Assembly: GCA_041752315.1 (NCBI GenBank)
Contig: JBGSHJ010000043.1
Coordinates: 32,756-96,755 of the forward strand
Direction: 5' to 3'
Origin: SYFY01 sp041752315
Lineage (GTDB): Bacteria > Pseudomonadota > Gammaproteobacteria > Pseudomonadales > Azotimanducaceae
DNA length: 64,000 nt
In this document: positions 8,529 through 17,145 of the stretch, piece by piece
Numbering within the stretch: the first letter of the stretch is position 1
Layout of the letters: each line of letters starts with the position of its first letter
Notes under the pieces: generated by a model
Seen by the model: the letters and a program-made list of their open reading frames with translations, nothing else
Told to the model about the DNA's origin: nothing
Database searches by the model: none
Program-made: the position numbers and the translations under genes

Positions 8529-9050
8529 ATCGCAACGGTATACAAGCAGAAGGGGCGTGAGAGGTGGCGTGCGATGATTCGTCGGCACGGCACCTCTCGT
8601 TCCGCCAACTTTGCAAATCGGCAAGAGGCCGAGAAGTGGGCACGACAGATGGAACGTCAACTTGATGCCGACAAGCTGGTCGGCAAACTGGACGCTTCTC
8701 ATAAGGTCAAAAAGCTCACGCTGCACGAGGCGGTAGAACGGAGGATCGCCCGGAAGGGCCAGAACCAGGGCACGACTGCCCGAATGCGATGGTGGGTCGG
8801 CTTGTTAGGTGAGAACAAGCGATTGGTCGACGTCACCCGGGATGATATTGAGCGCGGTATCGTGCAGTTGCAGAAGCAGGCTAGGCACGTTGGCATACGC
8901 GGCCAGTCACCACGCATTGTGGATAAAGCAATTTCTGCATCGACGAAGCCACCGCAATGCAATCTGCGGGCACACAGCCATAGTCCAAAACCGTCGTGCA
9001 CCAGCACGTTGATCCGAGTTGTTCGCTTGTTCGTGAACAGGTACGCGTGA
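8529..9050 (+). pseudogene. Tyrosine-recombinase (phage-type integrase) N-terminal remnant
   Basis: The frame reads ATVYKQKGRERWRAMIRRHG, then ANFANRQEAEKWARQME and a SAM-like core-binding region (WWVGLLGENKRLVDVTRDDI), as at the N-terminus of site-specific integrases. Where the initiator should stand, eight bases after GGGGAG, the codon is ATC (8529-8531) rather than ATG. Homology fades around 8890, and the frame continues into reversed IS66 sequence until TGA 9050. The catalytic R-H-R-Y domain is absent. It was probably the integrase of this island, inactivated by an IS insertion and start-codon loss. Confidence 0.8.
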
Positions 9051-9138
9051 TGTGCACGCGCCTCACCAAACACTTTGATCACTTGGGCCAGTGCCGTACC
9101 GTGCCCGCTCGCATGTCGAGCGGATCGATCGCGAGCCA
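8943..9138 (-). pseudogene. IS66-family TnpB (Orf2) remnant, frameshifted
   Basis: The minus strand reads AIDPLDMRAGT and then, in the next frame, TALAQVIKVFGEA, AYLFTNKRTTRINVLVHDG, FGLWLCARRL. These match the IS66 accessory protein TnpB. One base appears to be missing between the two frames near 9108. Both ends of the gene are lost, and TnpA and TnpC are not present. Confidence 0.75.
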
Positions 9139-9184
9139 TACCGCAGGTTCTGCCAAGTTAAGTCAGCAAACTTGTTAGTATCAG

Positions 9185-9308
9185 GCGTTGAACACATACA
9201 AACGACATCGCTTCCCGCCGGCTATCATTTCTTAGGCAGTCTGGCTCTACTATCGCATCAACCTCAGCCATCGCGATATTGAAGATCTCCTGCCGCATCG
9301 TTGGACAA
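9185..9308 (+). pseudogene. IS6/IS26-family transposase N-terminal remnant
   Basis: One frame reads YKRHRFPPAIIS, a TAG stop, then AVWLYYRINLSHRDIEDLL, the recognisable N-terminus of IS6-family transposases. The DDE catalytic domain is missing and the internal TAG at 9233-9235 would abolish expression. Confidence 0.78.
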
Positions 9309-9368
9309 CACCGGCAGTAGTTGCGTAACCAGAACGCGGGCTGTTGGCAAGATGTGTTCGCCGGTCGG

Positions 9369-9581
9369 TTACTGACATCGGATCCAAATCAGGTATTGAT
9401 GCCACTTAAGAGCTCTCGTCCATGCTGGTGATGGTGCTTCCACGGTATGGATTTTCGCGAGTTCAAGATATCGACAGAACGCGTTAGCAAGCTTTACTTG
9501 CGCAGGCGTTCGACACTCGGCCTCGAATAGCGCTGGATTTGCGACAATGATGACGGCACAGCGCGCTCGAGAACTCGCCAC
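9369..9581 (-). CDS. Short hypothetical protein or gene fragment
   Basis: A 70-aa frame with protein-like composition (CAVIIVANPALFEAE, QVKLANAFCRYLELAK, WTRALKWHQ). It sits between the IS6 relic and the IS3-type element. I do not recognise the family. It may be the surviving piece of a larger island gene cut by the IS. Confidence 0.35.
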   Translation of the reverse strand: MASSRARCAVIIVANPALFEAECRTPAQVKLANAFCRYLELAKIHTVEAPSPAWTRALKWHQYLIWIRCQ

Positions 9582-9659
9582 ATTTTACCGATTACCGCTG
9601 TAAAGAAAGTCCTGGACTTGACCCGAATCCACGGACAGTTTTGGACTTGATGATCAAGC

Positions 9660-10640
9660 CATTTCTGTCGTTTCCGTTTTAGAGATATCCTCCGGCGGCG
9701 TGGCGCCTGTCACGCAGGCGCCGACGGTGGGTATCTCGCTGTGGTTAGCGCCACTCAATGCCTTCGCTTGCCCGGCAGCGCAGGCCTCGAAGGCCATGGG
9801 AGACTTCTGTCCCAACGCGCTGTGTCGACGACGCGGGTTGTACCACCCCTCGATATAGGAGAACAGCGCCAGTCGGGCCTACACCTTGGTCGGCCATGAT
9901 CGCCGATCAATCAGTTCACACTCGAGCGAGGCAATAAAACTCTCCGCCATGGCATTGTCATACGCATCGCCGACGCTGCCCATCGATGGACGAACACCCA
10001 TCGTGGTGCATCGTTCACCGAAGGCGACGACCCCTTGAACCTGCGTTGGCTTCCCTGATCACTGTGATGAATCACACCACTCGGCCGGCGTTGCTGCAGC
10101 GCCATGTTCAGTGCTGCGATCACCAACTCAGCAGTCATCTCGTCGCCGATGGACCAACCCACAATGTGCCGACTCCAGACATCCAGCACGATGGCCAGAT
10201 AGATGAAGCCTGCCCAGGTCGGCACATACGTCATGTCGGCAACCCAGAGCTGATTCGGACCGTCGGCGACAAACGCCCGCTTGACCAGATCCGGCGCCTT
10301 TCCCTGCTTTTCATCACGTCGGGTCGTTACCACATAACCGCGACGTCGGCTGACGCCCCGGATGCCATGACATCGCATCAGACGGGCCACACGCTGGCGT
10401 TAAACGCAAACCTCCCGGTCCATCAACTCCGCCCGAATGCGGGGCATCCCGTAGGTAGCGTCGGAAGCCACGTGGATCGTCCGGATTTGCTCGACTATCG
10501 CCGCATTCTCGATCGCACGCCTTGAAGGCTTGCGATCCCGCCAGTCGTAGTAGCCACTGGCCGATACTTCAAGAACGCGACACATCGTCCGAATACGGTA
10601 GTCGGCCTGGTTCGCCTCTACGAGTTCCTAGACCCGTTAG
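9660..10640 (-). pseudogene. IS3-family transposase OrfB, inactivated
   Basis: The DDE transposase can be followed in pieces: LVEANQADYRIRTMCRVLEV, WVADMTYVPTWAGFIYLA (first D), IHHSDQGSQ (second D), then in a shifted frame DAYDNAMAESFIASLECEL (E) and GWYNPRRRHSALGQKSPMAF. Lesions include stops upstream of LVEANQ, a TAA after DREVCV (10397-10399), a frameshift after SDQGSQ near 10050, and a TAG after SWPTKV near 9880. Function is lost. Confidence 0.85.
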
Positions 10641-10944
10641 ACGGCTTCTCGCCCCTGCCGGTGAACCAGGCCGTAGCCTTTACCAATATATCTCGTTCTT
10701 GTTGTAGCTGTTTGACCTGGCGCCGCAGTCGGGAGAGCTCCTCCCGCTCCATACTGATCAGCACTTCGTTGTTACGCGATGGCTTGCTGCCGCGCTCAGC
10801 GACGGCCCGTGTAACCCAGGCCGATATACTCTGCGAGCTCACGCCGAACTCCCGGGACAACTCCGTTGCGCTTCGACCAGCGTGGAACAGACCCACAATC
10901 GGACTGCGAAATTCTGTCGGATAGGGTGGTTTGGTTTTTGGCAT
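10618..10944 (-). CDS. IS3-family transposase OrfA
   Basis: 108 aa, intact. It has an N-terminal HTH of the IS3 OrfA type (FRSPIVGLFHAGRS, ELSREFGVSSQSISAWV) and a leucine-zipper region (LSRLRRQVKQLQQERDILVK). In working copies this frame shifts into OrfB to make OrfAB. Here the downstream orfB is broken, so the product could at most act as a DNA-binding repressor of related elements. Confidence 0.85.
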   Translation of the reverse strand: MPKTKPPYPTEFRSPIVGLFHAGRSATELSREFGVSSQSISAWVTRAVAERGSKPSRNNEVLISMEREELSRLRRQVKQLQQERDILVKATAWFTGRGEKPSNGSRNS

Positions 10945-11036
10945 TTCGGACTCCTTCTCTTCTGAGAATCAGGTGTCCGTGAAAGTGGGTTACCTCCAAC
11001 TCCATTGTGTAAAAAATACTGACACGTTCGAATGAA

Positions 11037-12410
11037 ATGCATGAGTACAGGGAAACAGGTAGGCTGCCGGGTCCGCCACGCCATTGGCCAGTTTCCGGAA
11101 GCCATCAAGTCAGCCATGGATGCTCGATTATTCCCGCCCCGAAGATAGCGTTTTCCAATCGCAAGCCCGGTGCTTTTTCGGTTCTGTCGATCCCTCAGTT
11201 CAGATGGCTCTTTTTCGGCAACGTCGCCTTTTTCTTCGCCATGCAGGGTCAAATGTTGACCCGCACCATTCTCGCCTGGGACCTGACGGGTTCAGCTGAG
11301 TCGCTGGCCTATATCAACCTGATCGTGGCCGGTCCTATGATTTTTGCATCAATGATCGGTGGCGCGGTAACCGATCGTGTTGAACGACGCCAACTTGTCA
11401 TTGTTGGTCAGTGCCTGATCACGGCCAACGAGATGTTTATTTTGAGTCTCCTATTGTTGGGGAAACTCGAATTTTGGCACCTGTTGTGTACTGCATTTGT
11501 TGCCGGTTGCGCGTTTCCGTTCATCATGCCCGCCAGAATGGCCATTACTGTCAATGTGGTAGGGCCTGACCGAATTCAAAGTGCTATGGCGATTTCGAGC
11601 GGTGCAATGAACATGAGTCGGGTTGCAGGCCCGGCCTTGGCAGGCCTTATCATTGCGCAATATTCTGTTGTAGCCGCCTACACAATTTCTACGCTGCTGT
11701 ACGGTACGGCAATCGTTTGTATGTTGTTCGTCAAGCGCAATACAGCCGTACAGCCTGCAGGCGGCAAAAAGCCACTACTGGCGGATATCGCTTATGGATT
11801 TCAGTATATAAAAAGAAACAAACCCGTCATGGTTTGTCTCTTTTTTGGGCTCGTACCCATGTTTCTGGCGATGCCATTCCAAAATATGTTGGTAATGCTG
11901 GTCGAGCAAAGCTGGCAAACAGGTGAACGCGGCCTGGGTATTCTGATGGGTGCCGGTGGGGTTGGCGGAGTTCTCGGATCCATCTGGATAGCGCGGCGTG
12001 GTGACAAGACCGAGAGACTGCGTTTGATGATCGTGACTGCAATCAGCTTTGCGTTGTTCCTGGCCGTATTCACACAGACAAGTAGTTTCTACCTGGCGCT
12101 GATTCCCCTTGTGCTGGCAAACTTGTGTGCCAGTGCGTTCCAGACGGTCAATAACGCGACCGTTCAGATCCTGGTGGATGATAGCGTTAGAGGGCGAATG
12201 AGTAGTTTCATGATGATGTCATTTGGCCTGACCCCGTTAGGCGTCTTCCCCATGGCAATCGCCGCTGATCACATCGGCGCTGCGAACGCGATTCTGGTTG
12301 CATGTATTGCCCTGGTAGTCATCACCATCGCGTTTCTGGGCTTGAGTAAAACCCTGCGAAATATCGATAGCACTGTGAAAAATGCGGCGGCAAAAACCTC
12401 CGTTTTTTAG
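11037..12410 (+). CDS. Major facilitator superfamily transporter (MFS_3 type)
   Basis: A 457-aa protein with about 12 predicted membrane segments starting at FRWLFFGNVAFFFAMQG. The MFS signature loop follows TM2 (GGAVTDRVERRQLVI). It resembles the enterobactin-exporter-like DHA subfamily, so efflux of a small molecule is likely; the substrate is unknown. The first 45 residues from ATG 11037 are atypical, and the true start may be nearer the first helix. The IS3 element ends 44 bp upstream and may have replaced the native promoter. It is the only clearly intact cargo gene of the island. Confidence 0.85.
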   Translation: MHEYRETGRLPGPPRHWPVSGSHQVSHGCSIIPAPKIAFSNRKPGAFSVLSIPQFRWLFFGNVAFFFAMQGQMLTRTILAWDLTGSAESLAYINLIVAGPMIFASMIGGAVTDRVERRQLVIVGQCLITANEMFILSLLLLGKLEFWHLLCTAFVAGCAFPFIMPARMAITVNVVGPDRIQSAMAISSGAMNMSRVAGPALAGLIIAQYSVVAAYTISTLLYGTAIVCMLFVKRNTAVQPAGGKKPLLADIAYGFQYIKRNKPVMVCLFFGLVPMFLAMPFQNMLVMLVEQSWQTGERGLGILMGAGGVGGVLGSIWIARRGDKTERLRLMIVTAISFALFLAVFTQTSSFYLALIPLVLANLCASAFQTVNNATVQILVDDSVRGRMSSFMMMSFGLTPLGVFPMAIAADHIGAANAILVACIALVVITIAFLGLSKTLRNIDSTVKNAAAKTSVF

Positions 12411-13139
12411 GGTTGTTGTGACTCGACCCAAGTTTGAGTAAAAATCCTGCGAGGTGCTCTACGTCAAATAGCTGGAAGCCGAACATCGTATTCTTTGCAC
12501 CCACCATCCTGGTGCTTGCCCCGATCCTGTCTGTGGCGAATAACCGCCTGGAGTGCTCCCCGGGTTCTAGCCCATCGCTATGATAGGTTCTCCTCGATCG
12601 AGGAGAACATCCTTGAAGAGAAACCGATTTACGAAGAGAAGATCGTTGCCGTGTTGAGAGAGGCCACTGGACTCCCACCGCCAGACTACTGCGACGTAGT
12701 GCGAAGCGGTGACCCTGCCTCTGTTTCACGTACACCAGAATGCTGAATCCAGCCCGGTGGCTGCTTTGTGTAGTGATCGTTGGGTCACAGCAGGGTCGAT
12801 GGCAGGTTGCATATCTTCCGAGGAGGCAGGCGTCTAGCTAGCCAGACAATCCTGTTGTAAAAATTGAGGCCCCCATAGTCTTCACGCAGAGCCCAGATCG
12901 AAGACATACTGTGCCGATAACTGATCGATCCCGGTCATCAGTGTACGAATGGATATCGGAAGGGACGTTTCCGGCGCCGCTCCGAATCGGCGACCGTGCC
13001 GTTCGGTGGCAAAGCGGATATGATTTCGAACGGTCCGTTCGTTCTGGCTTCTTTGTGCATTCGGAGCGTTGAGCCTCACTCGGTGGTGAACGTCAGACGC
13101 TGGTCAGGCCAGAACCCAGCCTTGTGACTGCAAAGTGCG
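12411..13139. other. Gene-poor island stretch
   Basis: No gene could be supported across 729 bp. A short plus-strand frame (around 12570-12700) has protein-like sequence, ENILEEKPIYEEKIVAVLRE and ATGLPPPDYCDVV, and may be the tail of a lost gene. No HTH, transposase or RNA signature was seen. Confidence 0.5.
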
Positions 13140-13409
13140 GTGTACGTGGAAACGAGGCAGGGTCACATCGTCAATATCGTTCGACTCATGATCGACGCGA
13201 GGCATCAGGGGAAGGGGCTGGGAAGTGACCTCTTGAAGGTTGCAACGGTCTGGATCTCAGGCTTTCATCCTAGGCCACACACGATTCGAATCTCTACGGT
13301 GCCTGAGAATGTGACGGCATTTTTGCTCTACAAGTCACAGGGTTTTCATGAAACCGGAATCGAGGATGGCGAAGTTGCCCTATATCGAGATATCGGCGTC
13401 GACGTTTAG
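13140..13409 (+). pseudogene. GNAT acetyltransferase, C-terminal part
   Basis: 89 residues covering motifs A and B of a GCN5-related N-acetyltransferase: IVRLMIDARHQGKGLGSDLL (acetyl-CoA pyrophosphate loop Q/RxxGxG), VPENVTAFLLYKSQGFHETG and the terminal strand. The N-terminal strands and helices expected in a GNAT of 140-170 aa are missing upstream, so this is probably a truncated island gene. Confidence 0.7.
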
Positions 13410-13832
13410 ATTCGACTTGGAAATGCGACCTTGCATGTTTTTATGTAACAGCAGAGTGGGCTTCTCACAAGCATCACGGTTTTTCAGTTGGTTCTTGGCG
13501 TGTCTGCGTTCGTGTTGCGCTGCAGGTGTGTCGAGTTTTGGCGCTCGAGATAGTTATTCGGCGATTGTGGTGGTGTTCCGGAGGGGCTAGCCAACGGCAC
13601 AATGTGAGTGTTTCGGGAAATGCGAATTGCGTTGCGAGCAAAGCAGTGCGAAATAGTCACCCGAGTGCACTTCGCGTACACATTTCTGATTGACGCGTTC
13701 CACACAAGACGCGAGCCTCGTCGAGCGCGCTATGGCTACTGAAAATCCTGAGCACGTGCGTGACGGGATTTTTGAAACTGCTACCAAACGCTCGAAGTTG
13801 CTTGGCAGCGACCGCGAAACCAAATTGTTAGA
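13410..13832. other. Gene-poor stretch at the distal end of the island
   Basis: About 420 bp with no supported gene, repeat or RNA. It ends at the tRNA-derived repeat. The sequence is less GC-rich than the flanking chromosome. Confidence 0.45.
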
Positions 13833-13876
13833 CTTCGGAGGCCAATAGTCTATCCATCTGAGCTACGGGCACGGGG
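13833..13876. repeat. Attachment-site repeat, distal copy (tRNA-Arg 5' half relic)
   Basis: Direct copy of 8019-8062 at 42 of 44 positions. It corresponds to the minus-strand tRNA 5' half from acceptor strand to anticodon loop, but with acceptor GTGCCCG and a D-stem change that breaks pairing. No 3' half follows, so it is not a tRNA gene. It probably marks the original chromosomal 5' half displaced by island insertion. Confidence 0.85.
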
Positions 13877-13981
13877 AATCGACAACATACCAGTGCAACC
13901 TTCGGGTTTCATCCGTTCCGACCCGGGCTCGGGATTCTGGAATGATCGCGTCGATGATCTTGATGATGATCCTCACGCAGA

Positions 13982-15277
13982 TCAGAGTTTTCTGTGCGCC
14001 TGTTCAATCTGCCTGGCTCGCGGGTCATCCACGCCGGCTGCGCCGGAAAATTCAATCCACTGACCTACGGCTCCCGCGACAACTTCAATGATCTGTTTTG
14101 CCCGTCCGGTGCGGACACCGGCGGAGGCTGCGAATTCGAGCAGATCATCACGGGAAAAGGCATCCCGTTTGCCAGCCAGGCTCATCTGGTGTTGCCCGGT
14201 CCACAAGCCGCCTGGATTCCAGGCGTAGGAAATGTCGAAGGCGGGCGAGAGCTGCCACTGACCCTGCTGATCCATAAGGAAGGCGATGTTTTTCACGTGA
14301 TCATCCTGATTGCGGGACAGGACGTTGAAGATGGCCCGGCGCACCTGTTCTTCGATGGCCTCCATGCCAAGGTTCAGCCTGCGAATCACGGCAATGGCCT
14401 GCTCGTAGCTCCATGCGCCTGCCTGATTGAAGTCGTAATGGGCCATTGCGCACAGGGAGAGCATGTGCAGTTTGCGTCCTTCGGCGGTGCGATCAAATCG
14501 TTGGGTCATGAAGTGTGCACGACCGCCTTCTTCGTGCAGTCGGCACCGAGACATCCGAATCCCCGCAGCTTGTGCCATCAACGCATACGCGTACTCGATC
14601 CTGCCGAATCCTGCGGGATCGGCAAGTTCACGATCACGATTGTTGGTGACTCCATCAAACTTGAAGAGCCAGTACTGGAACCCTTCACTCGCTGGCAGCT
14701 GACCGGAACGAAACGCACCGGTCTGCGGGTTCCAGGCGAGGATTGCCTTCGCCCTCGCTCCGCCTGCCGACGTGCCTACACGCAGGATATTCTCCATCGC
14801 TTCGCGATCATCTTCTCCGTGCAGTTCACCCTGCAGACTTTCGCGTGCATTGAGGATCCGCCCCGACAGGTCAACCAACGCGGCGATGTCAACTTCCCGG
14901 GCGTGTGTGCGTGGCCCAAGCAGTGCGGGTTCAAATTCGAGGGCACCCATGCCGCGTCTGCCGATGTAACACAGTCGCTCCACAGGGTTGAAGGACTCCG
15001 CAGTCCGACCCTGGCGCGCCAGCCACGCATCGATGATCGCGTTGCCCCACTTGTCAGGCAGCGAATCGGCAAGCAGCCCTGGCAGACCCTTGAACGTGTT
15101 GCGTGGCAGCGCCGGGAATTCGTAGGGAAATTCGCGCAGTGGCAGGGTGATCGGTGCAATCTCGATGCCGCTGCGTGCAAACTCCGGCGTGTACTGGAAA
15201 ACCCCGAGTTCGCGTTCCGGGATCCATGACACTGCACCGATTTCCCGTCCCCACATCCTGACATGAGCGTCAGTCAT
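13982..15277 (-). CDS. hipA: HipA-family serine/threonine kinase toxin
   Basis: 431 aa from ATG 15277. HipA features are the N-terminal subdomain with GLPGLLADSLPDKWGN, a Gly-rich loop SAGGARAKA (around residue 175), the ATP lysine strand WLFKFDG, the catalytic loop NQDDHVKN (around 324) and the metal-binding DxS/DFG equivalent SPAFDISY (around 345). The start overlaps the 3' end of the antitoxin gene by 8 bp, a classical coupled hipBA arrangement. In E. coli HipA phosphorylates glutamyl-tRNA synthetase and causes growth arrest; the target here is unknown. It lies just beyond the island's distal repeat. An upstream extension in the same frame overlaps hipB and is not used. Confidence 0.92.
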   Translation of the reverse strand: MTDAHVRMWGREIGAVSWIPERELGVFQYTPEFARSGIEIAPITLPLREFPYEFPALPRNTFKGLPGLLADSLPDKWGNAIIDAWLARQGRTAESFNPVERLCYIGRRGMGALEFEPALLGPRTHAREVDIAALVDLSGRILNARESLQGELHGEDDREAMENILRVGTSAGGARAKAILAWNPQTGAFRSGQLPASEGFQYWLFKFDGVTNNRDRELADPAGFGRIEYAYALMAQAAGIRMSRCRLHEEGGRAHFMTQRFDRTAEGRKLHMLSLCAMAHYDFNQAGAWSYEQAIAVIRRLNLGMEAIEEQVRRAIFNVLSRNQDDHVKNIAFLMDQQGQWQLSPAFDISYAWNPGGLWTGQHQMSLAGKRDAFSRDDLLEFAASAGVRTGRAKQIIEVVAGAVGQWIEFSGAAGVDDPRARQIEQAHRKL

Positions 15278-15638
15278 TGGCGGGCTCGTCTTCTGCCCAC
15301 CGCCATGCAGCATCTGGTGTCGACAATGTGTTCCGGGGACGCGCACGTCGCCGTTCCTGGCCGTGTGCCATCCGTTCGACCGGTCGAACCGCTGGATCAG
15401 GAAGCAGCGTGGCCAGGTTGGCCTGAAGTCCCAGGGCAATGAGCACTCGAATGAAGGTATCGAGGGACGTGCCGTCACCCTTGCCAAGCCGGTTGATCGT
15501 TCGCAGCGACAGGCCAGTCATGCTGGCCAGTTGGGCCTGCGTCAGGTTCCGCGCCAGCCGGATGGTTTCCAGGCGTTCGAACAGCGCGTTTTCGATCTGG
15601 TTGCTGTTTGCAGTATCGAAGCTGATTGAAATAGACAT
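15270..15638 (-). CDS. hipB: HipB-like HTH antitoxin
   Basis: 122 aa. A Cro/C1-type helix-turn-helix spans about residues 22-75 (IRLARNLTQAQLASMTGLSL, RTINRLGKGDG). It is followed by a helical segment and a charged flexible tail (RRRARPRN) that could contact HipA. Such antitoxins bind HipA and repress the operon. ATG 15638 follows an AT-rich promoter region with palindromes, consistent with autoregulation. Confidence 0.9.
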   Translation of the reverse strand: MSISISFDTANSNQIENALFERLETIRLARNLTQAQLASMTGLSLRTINRLGKGDGTSLDTFIRVLIALGLQANLATLLPDPAVRPVERMAHGQERRRARPRNTLSTPDAAWRWAEDEPAND

Positions 15639-15785
15639 TAGTGGCTCTTTGAATACGAGAAAAGCAATTAATGATCAGTATATGACGTTTTAAATGGCAG
15701 GATATCCATTCTGGTTTTTAAAGATACATCGTTGGCGTTTTAATCGACATAATGTCTATTAATAGGACTAATATGGCACATTAAA
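15639..15785 (-). promoter_or_regulatory. hipBA promoter/operator region
   Basis: This stretch is strikingly AT-rich against the surrounding sequence. A minus-strand -10-like TATACT lies at 15682-15677. Candidate operator palindromes are GGATATCC (near 15702) and GACATAATGTC (near 15748), and CGTTTTAA is repeated twice. E. coli HipB binds TATCC-N8-GGATA sites, so the GGATATCC core is suggestive. The rest of the gap to 15995 shows nothing recognisable. Confidence 0.5.
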
Positions 15786-15995
15786 TGGAAGCGCTCAGAC
15801 GATCGCCAATCCATGGTGGCTCAGACGCGTTCATTGTCCCGACACGCGCCTGGCGACGCGCGCCCGATAGTCTGGACAACACTGCGCCACGGACAATCAG
15901 TCAATGCGGGACAAGCGGCTCAAGGTCCAGGGCTGCCCGCCGTTGACAGCACCTGGTTGCATCAAGGGACTTCCGCTTGCCTTCGACAGACAGGC

Positions 15996-16616
15996 TTACG
16001 CTGTTGCACTTGGCCTGCTGCTGACCCGCTCATGCCAGGCCCACAGGTGCGGCAGATCGTCGACCGGCTTCAAACCTACGAGAGCGGTGGCGAAGTCGAT
16101 TGCCGTGAGCGCGGTAATGTCAGCGATGGTGTATCGATCGCCTGACATGTACTGCCGTTTTTCGAGTTCGCTGTTCAGCCGCGAATAAAATCGGTGCACA
16201 TTGGCATCGCTCGCGGTCTTCGCTTCGGGGATCTGCTTGAAACGACCCGCGGCCATCTTGGCGACGATCGGACCGTTTACCCAGCTGGTACCGATCTGGC
16301 TCCACAGTTCGAGTTCGAGAATTCGATTGTGCATCTCGATTCTGCCGAGTTCGTAGGGTGAGCGGCCAAAGAGATTCGGTTCAGGTTGCAGAGCTTCGAG
16401 ATAACGACAGATGGCGACACTTTCGCCGATGAACTTCCCGTCATCGGTTTCCAGTGCCGGGACCTTGCCGCTGGGGTGCTTGTCAAGAAAATCCGGTTGT
16501 TTGTGCGCACCAGCCATCATGTCCACCTGGACAAACTCGACCGGCATGCCTTTTTCGGCAATGAAAATGCGGACTCGGCGTGGATTCGGGGCATTGGTGA
16601 CGTCGTAGAGTTTCAC
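15996..16616 (-). CDS. Glutathione S-transferase family protein
   Basis: 206 aa from GTG 16616, which has AAGGAAG ten bases upstream. The N-terminal thioredoxin-fold domain has KLYDVTNAPNPRRVRIF and the cis-proline region SGKVPALETDDG, then GESVAICRYLE (glutathione gamma-Glu contact). The C-terminal helical domain has DRYTIADITALTAIDF, the N-capping box. The family conjugates or transfers glutathione, or reduces or dehalogenates substrates. The gene stands alone, divergent from the amidase-like gene with 67 bp between starts. Confidence 0.92.
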   Translation of the reverse strand: MKLYDVTNAPNPRRVRIFIAEKGMPVEFVQVDMMAGAHKQPDFLDKHPSGKVPALETDDGKFIGESVAICRYLEALQPEPNLFGRSPYELGRIEMHNRILELELWSQIGTSWVNGPIVAKMAAGRFKQIPEAKTASDANVHRFYSRLNSELEKRQYMSGDRYTIADITALTAIDFATALVGLKPVDDLPHLWAWHERVSSRPSATA

Positions 16617-16683
16617 TTGGGTTCGAGCTTCCTTGTTTGTAGACTTCGATCTTCCCTGTCGGTGGACACCTGACGCAAGTCTC

Positions 16684-17076
16684 ATGAGCAAGTTTGTCAT
16701 TCTGCACGGCGCTTCTTGTCCTTCGCCTCTGCACTATCGGATTCACCCGGATGGCACGTGCGAATCACTGATGTCCGAAGCGGAGCAGGGCGCACAGAAG
16801 GCGGTGATTGCGATTGGACTGGCTGGCAACCGGGAGGAGCTGCCGGATGCTGATCCGCAGATGGTTGCCCTGCGGGAATTGCTCACGGGAATTCATCGAC
16901 GATATCCTTCGATCGCGCTGGGCGGTCATCGCCAGATTCGTGGCAGCAACACGGATTGCCCGGGTCCTGCCTTTCCACTCAGGCTGATTCAAGCGTGGTG
17001 GGGCGGGGCCATGCCGGAAGCACACGAGACCTGGTTCGAGGAAGTCCTTGCCTCGGCTTACCTGCCCAGGCTCTAG
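16684..17076 (+). CDS. Peptidoglycan-recognition / N-acetylmuramoyl-alanine amidase-like protein
   Basis: 130 aa from ATG 16684. The elements HYRIHPDGTCESL, AIGLAGNREELPD, a helix LRELLTGIHRRYP, and GGHRQIRGSNTDCPG match the amidase_2/PGRP fold. The GHR histidine and the DCPG cysteine are two of the usual Zn ligands; the third would lie in VILHGAS. There is no signal peptide and the domain is minimal, so activity and location are uncertain. It may cleave muropeptides in the cytoplasm or be phage-derived. Confidence 0.75.
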   Translation: MSKFVILHGASCPSPLHYRIHPDGTCESLMSEAEQGAQKAVIAIGLAGNREELPDADPQMVALRELLTGIHRRYPSIALGGHRQIRGSNTDCPGPAFPLRLIQAWWGGAMPEAHETWFEEVLASAYLPRL

Positions 17077-17145
17077 CGCGGAAGGTTCACGCCGAGTATC
17101 GGCCGCAGCAGAAGATTCAGGAACGGACCGGGCCAGTGCTCCGGG

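Larger units (their letters stand above)
9619..10992 (-). mobile_element. IS3-family insertion sequence, degenerate
   Basis: Two consecutive, frame-shifted transposase frames on the minus strand are bounded by imperfect terminal inverted repeats. The left end is TGACCCGAATCCACGGACA (9619-9637). The right end, read inward, is TAACCCACTTTCACGGACA (10992-10974), 14 of 19 identical. No clear target-site duplication is seen. Several stops and frameshifts in orfB show that the copy is dead. Confidence 0.8.
8063..13832. mobile_element. Decayed genomic island integrated at tRNA-Arg(CCG)
   Basis: The segment between the two 44-bp tRNA-derived repeats. It contains an integrase remnant next to the tRNA, relics of at least three IS families, one intact MFS gene, a GNAT fragment and long gene-poor stretches. 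The integrase lies at the tRNA-proximal end, as usual for tRNA-targeted islands. The element cannot be mobile now because the integrase lost its catalytic domain. By eye its base composition is less GC-rich than the flanks. Confidence 0.8.

Noticed and set aside
12495..12746. 83-codon frame in the island
   Set aside because: A short block (EEKPIYEEKIVAVLRE) is protein-like but start and context are missing; left as an unassigned trace.
13994..15229. 411-codon plus-strand frame
   Set aside because: Antisense to hipA; composition arises from GC-rich complementary codons.
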